Part shown: positions 57,062 through 64,000 of the stretch, piece after piece
How the letters are laid out: every line of letters starts with the position of its first letter
How positions within the stretch are numbered: position 1 is the stretch's first letter
Program-made: the position numbers and the translations under genes
Notes under the pieces: model-generated
What the model saw: only the letters and a program-made list of their open reading frames with translations
What the model was told of the DNA's origin: nothing
Databases searched by the model: none
DNA from: Gautieria morchelliformis
Lineage: Eukaryota; Basidiomycota; Agaricomycetes; Gomphales; Gomphaceae
DNA: 64,000 bases
Reading direction: 5' to 3'
NCBI GenBank assembly: GCA_015179125.1
Contig: WHVA01000178.1
Coordinates: 1 to 64,000, forward strand

Positions 57062-58522
57062 TGTTACGATCCATTCCCAATGTCATGACCTGTCTATTTC
57101 TCGTACCCCGCTGCCTCTACGTGCCCCCTCGTCACTCCCTAGCATCTTCGCCAGAGTTCGCCTCACCCTCTGACCACTCCTCCTCTACGTCCACTCTATT
57201 CGCTGTTCGCCCCATTCTCCGAACCGCTATTCACTGCTCGCACATTTCGCCAGCAGGTACGCCATCAAATATGATTGATACCATTTACCCGGCGTGATGG
57301 TTCATCACTAACCCCATCATCTTCTTAATCCAACCCCTTTGGGTGTTCATATGGCCAAAGTGTGTTTGCGGGACATTCCTTCCGTAGGTCATGTGGGATC
57401 AACCCAGTAGATGAAGAGTCCATGCAGGGTAGCATGTATGCGGGTCCCAAGACATGGTTTCGTACATAGGTGCCTTCGCCACCTTTACTCTCCATCGTTT
57501 CATGTTCGCACTCTTCCCTCACTCTATTGTATGTTTATTCCATCTACCTAGTATCATGACTGTGCACCCCTATCCAACCCTGACTCACGACGGCCTCTTT
57601 CCTATTCACTGATACCTTACGAGCATTTGATATAAGTAGTTTGCATTCACATGTACATTCCTCAGTTCAATTATCATACGTCATCCATCTTGTGCAAACT
57701 TGACCTCGCTGTGATCATCGTCTTGAGCCTTCTCCTGGAGATTCCTATCTTCAACCAGAAGAGGACTTAGGCATCACTGGTGAGTTCTCATACTTCATCT
57801 TCATTACCTTAGCCTTCGAACTATTTTCTGTGCTGACGGTGAAGGGATTGTTGCTACTTAGACAACCCTTCTGTGATACCTTGTACGTTACATCGTCAAG
57901 TGCCACGGGCTATTTCGCTACGACTGTAGATAGGGCGAGCTCCGTTCGGGCCGCCCTCTTATCTTGTGAACATTTGTTGGTTCACCTATTCGCCAAACGG
58001 CATACTTATTTGCACAAGTTATTCGGGCATTCACTGTGTTCACTAATACACGATATTAACGCCTAAAAACCAATCTTGACACCCAAGTCCGGTCCCGAAG
58101 CCTTGGCTTTGGTACTCACTCGGAAACCTCAGGTTCACTCGGCTTTCCTCGGGCTCTCTTCGTACCTTTCCATGACCCCTGATTTCCCCTTCTTAGTTAT
58201 TTCCCCATATGTTCAACCCTTCGCTCCCCTTGTCCGCTAGTTTGGGTCATTGATCCCCTGACCCTGCATATTGCTTTACTATATAAACCCCCAACCTTGT
58301 ATCATAGTTCCTCAGTTCAGATATTAACTTAGCTCCTCGTACGCTAAACTCTCCTGCCTGATAACATTCCTGATCCTCAGCTTATAAGCCGAACCTGTTC
58401 CCAAATCAGGGCAGAACACTGAGTGGGTGCAACCCAAGAGGTTGAAGCCAAGTCCTTTGTTCTGAAATCCTGGTTCAGCTCTGGTTTAGAACCAAACCTA
58501 AGTACGACATGTAGTCTTAACA
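57062..58522 (+). repeat. 5' LTR of a second gypsy E copy, carrying nested A7
   Basis: TGTTACGATCC...AGTCTTAACA, about 455 bp once A7 and its duplication are removed. A gypsy gag follows directly, so this is a 5' LTR rather than a solo LTR. Confidence 0.85.
57081..58081 (+). mobile_element. Solo LTR, family A (A7), nested in LTR E
   Basis: TGTCATGACC...AATCTTGACA, 1001 bp, with the perfect 5-bp duplication CCCAA (57076-57080 and 58082-58086). Confidence 0.93.
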
Positions 58523-58558
58523 GTATATCTGAACTCTCTACACTCAGTTGTTCAGAAT

Positions 58559-59558
58559 GCCAATCACCCATTCATATACCCATGCTGAAGGCAGCCGCAT
58601 AATGCCAACAATCAAAGCTTGGCGTGCACAAGGTGCTTCGAGTGTCCCAAAAAAACCCCTATTCCGTCACCGGTATTACAACCCCCCGTCAGCTCAGCTT
58701 GTGCCCCAGTGCCAAGTTATCGGTGCTGGCTGAGGGCATGGCAGCGAAGTTCCCATGGAGCCGAGCACCGAACCAGAACCTAGCAACCCTGGCGATGGTG
58801 GTAGAGGTGCGATGACTCCGACCTTGAGCATAATTCCGATCCTGAGGCAGCAGACCCGAGACCTAATCCCAACCTGAATGCAGCAGCAAACAGCGAGGAA
58901 CAGGTTGGGCGACTGCTCATGGCTTTGGAAAGGCTTGCTGATGATGGACTTGGTGGTGGAGACCGAAATGAATCCAAGGTGAAACTCCGGGAACCTGATG
59001 AGTTTGATGGCTCAGACCTGAAGAAGCTCTGAGGATTTCTTCTCCAGTGCACATTAAATTTCTGTGCTAAACGCCAAGCTTTCCAAGATGGTTCTATGAA
59101 AGTGAACTATGTCTTGTCCTTAAGGGTGTTGGGTGCATATATACTCCTGCACCAAAATCAAGCAAAATAAATTCCATCATCTTATTTAGTTCTAATTTCA
59201 TTCCAGATTGTTCTTCTATGATCACTTTATTTTTCAGAAATTTTCAGAAATTTTCTATCAAAGATTTGTACTTCTATTTTTATTTGTTTTTCTTTTGTTT
59301 CCCAGCCGGCTCCCTTATGTAATCATTTGGCCGCCTGCTCTGCCATGGGCACTAAAGGGCCAGGTGGTAGTATATGTGAAGTGAGACAGGATTCAACCTC
59401 TCTCAGTGACAATTAAATTCACTGAGAGTGAATTGATTTCTAGTCCTTTCTTTTGAATCTCAAGTCCAGTCCTACTGCCTATAATTCCTGTCTACTACAA
59501 AGGGAACAGCTCTAGATTATTTTGAGCCTTACCTTGCAGATGACCCTGCCAATGAACC
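58559..59558 (+). pseudogene. Gypsy E gag remnant, interrupted
   Basis: The ATG at 58559 opens a short frame. Frames then shift, but the gag core is clear at about 58960-59125: L-R-E-P-D-E-F-D-G-S-D, K-K-L, TGA at 59030-59032, G-F-L-L-Q-C-T-L-N-F and V-N-Y-V-L-S. Family knowledge expects Arg at the TGA. LTR C2 splits the gene at 59128-59499 and LTR B3 ends it at 59559. Confidence 0.7.
59128..59499 (+). mobile_element. Solo LTR, family C (C2), nested in gypsy E gag
   Basis: TGTTGGGTGC...TCTACTACA, 372 bp, with the perfect 5-bp duplication AAGGG (59123-59127 and 59500-59504). Its 3' end matches positions 1-27 of the window. Confidence 0.92.
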
Positions 59559-60020
59559 TGTCAGGGGACACCCTGTTTTCCATTCCCAGTTCCGACTCCA
59601 TTTCCGACTCCGCTTCCGGTTCCGATTCCATCTCCGCATCCGCTTTCGGGAACGATTCCGCTTCTGGGAGAACTTCCACCAGTTCCGTTCGCCTTGCCAG
59701 TTCCACTCCAATTTCCGACTTCCGCCCCGGAACAGTGTCGGAAATCAAGCGACTGACATAATAGGTGGCATCAAGGGTCGATCAAGGGTCAGGGGGATGC
59801 AGGGTTGATGGCGGGTGCCAAGCGTTGTCCCTGGCTGCGCAGCGTAGTATAATACGGGCTCGCTGACATTGGGGGTCCTTAGACTTTTCTCTTTGGATTT
59901 CCCCTTGTCAGGTGAGAACCCCCTCTCTTGTATGCTCTGTTCATTTATACATACTTTGGATTTCCCCTTGTCAGTTGTGTGGTAGTGTGATCTCCACGAC
60001 TAGCCAGGGTTGCCCTTACA
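59559..60020 (+). repeat. 5' LTR of gypsy B (B3)
   Basis: TGTCAGGGGACACC...GCCCTTACA, 462 bp, same family as solo LTRs B1 and B2. The internal region starts at 60021 (gcagaaaagtctc) and leads into gag. The flanking 5 bp are GAACC; the matching 3' duplication lies outside the window. Confidence 0.88.
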
Positions 60021-60207
60021 GCAGAAAAGTCTCTCCCCTAGAGGACCGGCGGTCGTACTGCGCGTTGCATTCGCCATAGGTGCGTTCGGAATCGGAGACA
60101 GCGACTCGGAGATCGCAACCTCTTCCGCACATACAGCGTACGACAGCCCCTCTTCTTACGTCGAGCTCCCAACCCCGGAAATCCCGTCCCATATTTCTCC
60201 TTCCAAC

Positions 60208-61383
60208 ATGGATCCGGACGATCGTCTTCGGAATATGGAGGAGGAATTGACGCGGAACCGGATGAAGACCGACGCGATTGAAACAGCCTTACAAGCGATT
60301 TTGGCTAAGTTAGATATTCCACAAGGTGGTGGAAATGAAATGCTGGATGATCCGGATTTCGGAAAAGCGGAACTAGCGGAAAAGAGGATGTCCGCGAAGT
60401 TAGCAAAGGTCAAACCCGCAACTCCGGCGGACTTTGACGGAGATCGGGAGAAGGGACGCGCATTCTTCAACACATGCAGCATCTACTTCGCAATTGTCGG
60501 AGACCTCTTTCCGAACGACCAGGCTCGGATTCACTGGACGTTGTCCTTTTTCAAATCGGACCGCGCAGCCCGTTTTGCAAACAAGGTGATCCGACATGAA
60601 GCAAAGGGCAAGGGGAACTACTTCCGGGACTGGGACGCGTTCGAGAAAACATTTTCCGACCAGTTCTGCCCGAAAAACGAGCAGCTCACAGCCCTTACAA
60701 AGCTCGAGGGGACGAGCTGGTACCAGGCCAAAGATCCGGTCGATGACTACATCGATCGCTTCCAGGAGCTCATCGACCTTGCGGAATATGACGACGACAA
60801 GACGATCGTCATCAAATTCCGACGAGGACTTGATCCGACGCTCCAGAACCAAGTTGCGCTGCTTGGGGATGGAGCTCCGGATTTTGATGACCCGGAAGGG
60901 TGGTACCAAGCTGCGCAGAAGGTTTCTCGGAACAGGGAGGCAAATGAGGCCTTCGTGGAGACGAGTCGGAACACGACACGCAGTTCCGCTCGTCCTACTC
61001 AACCTGTGCCAAAACCCGGAAGCGCATTCATTCCCACACGGAAATTATTTCCGATGCTTGCTCCGCCTGCTCCTATTAGGAACCATAGCCCTCCTCCCTC
61101 GAAGAGTGGCCCTGCCCCGATGGATATTGACCGCATGCGCGGAAAAGGCCACGGAACTATCACCTGCTTCCGCTGCCGACAACCAGGCCACTACGCTCGC
61201 GAGTGCCCCCAAGCCTTTGATATCCGGCTTATGACCACAGAGGAGAAACTCGAGATCCTTCCAGAGTTCCTCGCGCTTGCAGACATAAACGGAGTGCCCA
61301 CTGCGGAAGAGCTTTCCGAAAATGCGGAACATGGTCTACCGGAAGCGGAAGATGCGTCGGATTTTGTGACACGCAGCGGGTGA
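60208..61383 (+). CDS. gag: Gypsy B gag
   Basis: An open frame from before the LTR border; the first strong ATG is at 60208 (M-D-P-D-D-R-L). The capsid region includes D-F-D-G-D-R-E-K-G-R-A-F, W-T-L-S-F-F, F-E-K-T-F-S-D-Q-F and V-D-D-Y-I-D-R-F. A CX2CX4HX4C zinc knuckle (C-F-R-C-R-Q-P-G-H-Y-A-R-E-C) lies at about 61165-61207. It ends with TGA at 61381-61383. No internal stops, unlike the older gypsy copies here. Upstream codons to about 60010 are in frame without an ATG. GC-rich codon use differs from the AT-rich island. Confidence 0.85.
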   Translation: MDPDDRLRNMEEELTRNRMKTDAIETALQAILAKLDIPQGGGNEMLDDPDFGKAELAEKRMSAKLAKVKPATPADFDGDREKGRAFFNTCSIYFAIVGDLFPNDQARIHWTLSFFKSDRAARFANKVIRHEAKGKGNYFRDWDAFEKTFSDQFCPKNEQLTALTKLEGTSWYQAKDPVDDYIDRFQELIDLAEYDDDKTIVIKFRRGLDPTLQNQVALLGDGAPDFDDPEGWYQAAQKVSRNREANEAFVETSRNTTRSSARPTQPVPKPGSAFIPTRKLFPMLAPPAPIRNHSPPPSKSGPAPMDIDRMRGKGHGTITCFRCRQPGHYARECPQAFDIRLMTTEEKLEILPEFLALADINGVPTAEELSENAEHGLPEAEDASDFVTRSG

Positions 61384-64000
61384 GATGTGTGCCCCTGCTG
61401 CCTGTACATAACCAGTTTGCCTGTCTTGAAGTAGAGAATGAAAAGCCCCCACTCCCCTCACTTCGTACAGACCCACCGGATAAAGTCACACAAAAACCAA
61501 ATCTGACACCCCATCCATCCCGCATCCGCCCTTGGGAGAGACGCCTTCCGAAGCGCTATGTTGTTGCTGCCACCCCTGGCCCCAAGTCACTAGTCATTAA
61601 GGTGGAGATCCAGACGACAGATACGGCGGAAGTCAAATCCGGACCCGCCCTTGTCGATTGCGGGGCCACTGGTCAGTTTATGGACCGGGACTATGTGGAA
61701 CGGAACCGACTGACCACGCGGAAGTTGCAACGTGCAATCCCGGTGTTCAATGTGGATGGAAGCCCCAATGAGGCAGGGTCCATCACGGAGATAGTAGACA
61801 CAATTCTCCGCTACGATGGACACTCAGAACGCACTTCCTTTGCAGTCACCAGCCTGGGGAAGCAGGACATCATCCTCGGGTTTACCTGGCTTCAGGAGCA
61901 CAACCCGGAGATCAATTGGCAGACTCGGAAGGTACTGATGAGTCGCTGTCCAGCCAAGTGTCACATGTGCAGGTCGGAACTGCGGAAGGAGCGCCAGGAG
62001 CAGCGGAAGACCGAACGGCTCATACAGACATGTCGTTCTGGCCCCCATCCACTGCTTGCAGAAGAAGACTCGGAAGCGGAATTTGAACCGGATCCCACTT
62101 CCGATTCCGATTCCGATTCCGACGTCATCCGACTCGGGCCGGAAGACATTCTGGCGGAAGGGGAGCGCTTGCTGTACGTAAACCTTCCGCCGGAAGCGGA
62201 ACACATCCGCGCCACCGGAAATATTTCGCAACGCCTTGCTGAAGCCTCCAAGAGGCATGATAGAGTAGAGGCGGAAATTCCAGAGTACCTGCGAGAGTTC
62301 GAGGACGTCTTTTCCAAGGAGTCGTTTGATACCCTGCCTCCACGGAAGCTGTGGGACCACGCCATCGAGTTGGAGCCTGGGTCAAAGCCCACCAACTGCA
62401 AGGTCTACCCGCTGTCACCCAAGGAGCAGGTAGAGCTCGATGCGTTCCTTGCGGAAAACCTCCGTACAGGGAGGATCCGCCCCTCCAAGTCACCCATGGC
62501 ATCTCCGGTGTTCTTCATCAAGAAGAAGGATGGCTCGCTCAGACTTGTGCAGGACTACCGGGCCTTGAATGCGGTCACGATCAAGAACCGGTACCCCATT
62601 CCACTCATTTCCGAACTGATCACACAACTCCGCGGGGCGAGGTACTTCACTAAGCTGGATGTCCGCTGGGGCTTCAACAATGTCCGGATCCGGGAGGGAG
62701 ACGAGTGGAAGGCCGCATTCCGCACCAATCGAGGACTCTTTGAGCCACAGGTCATGTTCTTTGGCCTCACCAACAGTCCCGCCACATTCCAGACGATGAT
62801 GAATGACATTTTCCGTGACATGATAGCAGAAGGGGTTGTCTGCGTCTACCTCGATGACATCCTCATTTTCACGAAAACAATGTCCGAACATCGGGAAGTC
62901 GTGCGGAGGGTGCTGGAACGGCTCCGGGAGTACAACCTGTGTCTCAAGCCGGAAAAGTGCGAATTTGAGCGGACGCGGATAGAGTATCTTGGGGTGATTG
63001 TGTCGGAAGGAAAGGTGGAAATGGACCCAGTCAAAGTTTCCGGTGTATCGGATTGGCCCGTGCCGCGAAACAAGAAGGAGGTCCAGTCCTTCATTGGGTT
63101 TGTCAATTTCTACCGGCGGTTCATCAAGGACTTCTCCTGCCACGCCCGTGCCCTCTTCGACCTCACCAAGAAGGAGGTTGGATGGCGGTGGGGAGAGCCG
63201 GAACAGACTTCCTTTGACAAACTCAAGGAGCTGATCACTTCCGCCCCGGTCCTGATCTTTCCCGACGACTCTCGCCCTTATCGAGTCGAGGCGGATTCTT
63301 CCGACGCAGCTACCGGAGCGGTCTTGTCACAGCAGTCATCGGAAGATGGTGGGGGGTGGCATCCGATTGCCTTCTTCTCTAAGAGCCTTAGTCCGGTCGA
63401 GCGGAACTATGAGATCCATGACAAGGAGATGCTGGCAATCATCCGAGCGCTGGAGGAGTGGCGACACTTCCTCGAGGGTGCTCTATGCCCTTTTGAGATC
63501 TGGACAGACCACAAGAACCTCGAGTATTTCCGCACGGCTAAGAAGCTGAACCGACGACAAGCACGGTGGTCCCTACACCTGTCCCGGTTTGACTTCATGC
63601 TCCACCACCGCCCCGGCCGCACCATGGGCAAGCCCGATGCCCTATCCCGCCGCACGGATCACGGAAGCGGAAGTGGAGACAACGCGGATATGACACTGCT
63701 CCGCCCAAGTCTCTTTGCAATCCGTGCCCTAGAAGGAGTAACTGCAGTTGGGGCGGAAGCGGAAATGCTCCGGGATATCCGGAGGCAGTACCGGAATGGA
63801 GAGAAGGAGGAGTCGGTGGTGAAGGCAGTGGAGGAACTCCGGAAGGGGCACTCACGGTCTGTACGGGCAGCGGAATGGTCGGAACGTGATGGACTGCTCC
63901 ACTTCAGAGGCAAGGTCTATGTTCCGGGTGGGGCGGACCTCCGCCGTCGCATCGTGTCCCAGCACCATGACACACGGGTCGCTGGGCATGCTGGCAGGTG
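61380..64000 (+). CDS. pol: Gypsy B pol, partial (protease, RT, RNase H, integrase start)
   Basis: The frame is shifted -1 relative to gag, overlaps its end and stays open to the window edge. In order it holds an aspartic protease (A-L-V-D-C-G-A-T-G, about 61645) and a reverse transcriptase (F-F-I-K-K-K-D-G-S-L-R; L-D-V-R-W-G-F; catalytic V-Y-L-D-D-I-L at about 62845). RNase H follows (V-E-A-D-S-S-D-A; W-T-D-H-K-N-L; P-D-A-L-S-R-R). The integrase zinc region begins with a V-S-Q-H-H-D-T-R-V-A-G-H segment ending at 64000. All RT landmarks are present without stops, so the element may be recent and complete. Expression as Gag-Pol by -1 frameshifting is an inference from the frame relation. Confidence 0.88.
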   Translation, partial: MRCVPLLPVHNQFACLEVENEKPPLPSLRTDPPDKVTQKPNLTPHPSRIRPWERRLPKRYVVAATPGPKSLVIKVEIQTTDTAEVKSGPALVDCGATGQFMDRDYVERNRLTTRKLQRAIPVFNVDGSPNEAGSITEIVDTILRYDGHSERTSFAVTSLGKQDIILGFTWLQEHNPEINWQTRKVLMSRCPAKCHMCRSELRKERQEQRKTERLIQTCRSGPHPLLAEEDSEAEFEPDPTSDSDSDSDVIRLGPEDILAEGERLLYVNLPPEAEHIRATGNISQRLAEASKRHDRVEAEIPEYLREFEDVFSKESFDTLPPRKLWDHAIELEPGSKPTNCKVYPLSPKEQVELDAFLAENLRTGRIRPSKSPMASPVFFIKKKDGSLRLVQDYRALNAVTIKNRYPIPLISELITQLRGARYFTKLDVRWGFNNVRIREGDEWKAAFRTNRGLFEPQVMFFGLTNSPATFQTMMNDIFRDMIAEGVVCVYLDDILIFTKTMSEHREVVRRVLERLREYNLCLKPEKCEFERTRIEYLGVIVSEGKVEMDPVKVSGVSDWPVPRNKKEVQSFIGFVNFYRRFIKDFSCHARALFDLTKKEVGWRWGEPEQTSFDKLKELITSAPVLIFPDDSRPYRVEADSSDAATGAVLSQQSSEDGGGWHPIAFFSKSLSPVERNYEIHDKEMLAIIRALEEWRHFLEGALCPFEIWTDHKNLEYFRTAKKLNRRQARWSLHLSRFDFMLHHRPGRTMGKPDALSRRTDHGSGSGDNADMTLLRPSLFAIRALEGVTAVGAEAEMLRDIRRQYRNGEKEESVVKAVEELRKGHSRSVRAAEWSERDGLLHFRGKVYVPGGADLRRRIVSQHHDTRVAGHAGR

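Overview
The window looks like a repeat-rich stretch of an Agaricomycete (Basidiomycota) nuclear genome. The evidence is short spliceosomal introns of about 44-75 nt, three genes of the agaricomycete DUF6533-type membrane protein family, a large TPR-CHAT gene, Ty3/gypsy chromoviruses, Ty1/copia elements and many nested solo LTRs. More than half of the sequence is transposon-derived.

Layout. 1-2417: the 5' part of a copia element (LTR tail, gag), split by a solo LTR. 2418-about 9780: an AT-rich island with its own gene set (a five-copy-repeat protein, a tRNA-like sequence, a PD-(D/E)XK nuclease-like gene, and a DDE transposase whose tail encodes a chromodomain); most of these genes carry lesions. 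9.8-16 kb: a direct duplication carrying two DUF6533-type genes; copy 1 has lost exactly one exon. 16.5-24.8 kb: solo LTRs, a spliced hypothetical gene and a second copia element split by a 1.8-kb LTR. 25.8-28.3 kb: the 3' end of a minus-strand gypsy chromovirus with an antisense ORF. 28.3-31.5 kb: LTR fragments and a copia 3' end. 31.5-41.7 kb: one plus-strand gypsy chromovirus broken up by at least seven later LTR insertions, some two levels deep, again with an antisense zinc-motif ORF before its 3' LTR. 42.3-43.8 kb: a third DUF6533-type gene. 46.1-48.7 kb: a foldback-type element holding a cluster of long near-perfect palindromes. 51.2-56.2 kb: a five-exon TPR-CHAT gene (1609 codons before the stop) that I read as intact. 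57-64 kb: a gypsy 5' LTR and gag remnant with nested LTRs, then a younger gypsy element (5' LTR, gag, pol) running off the window end.

The clearest intact host gene is the TPR-CHAT gene. The DUF6533-type genes are recognisable by splicing-aware reading but may not all be functional. I recovered ten solo LTRs with perfect 5-bp target-site duplications (TSDs) in six LTR families (here named A-F), which fixes the insertion order. Candidates for something undescribed are the AT-rich island, the antisense paired CX2CX6C ORF shared by two gypsy elements, and the foldback/palindrome element. All assignments come from reading the sequence; no database search was run.
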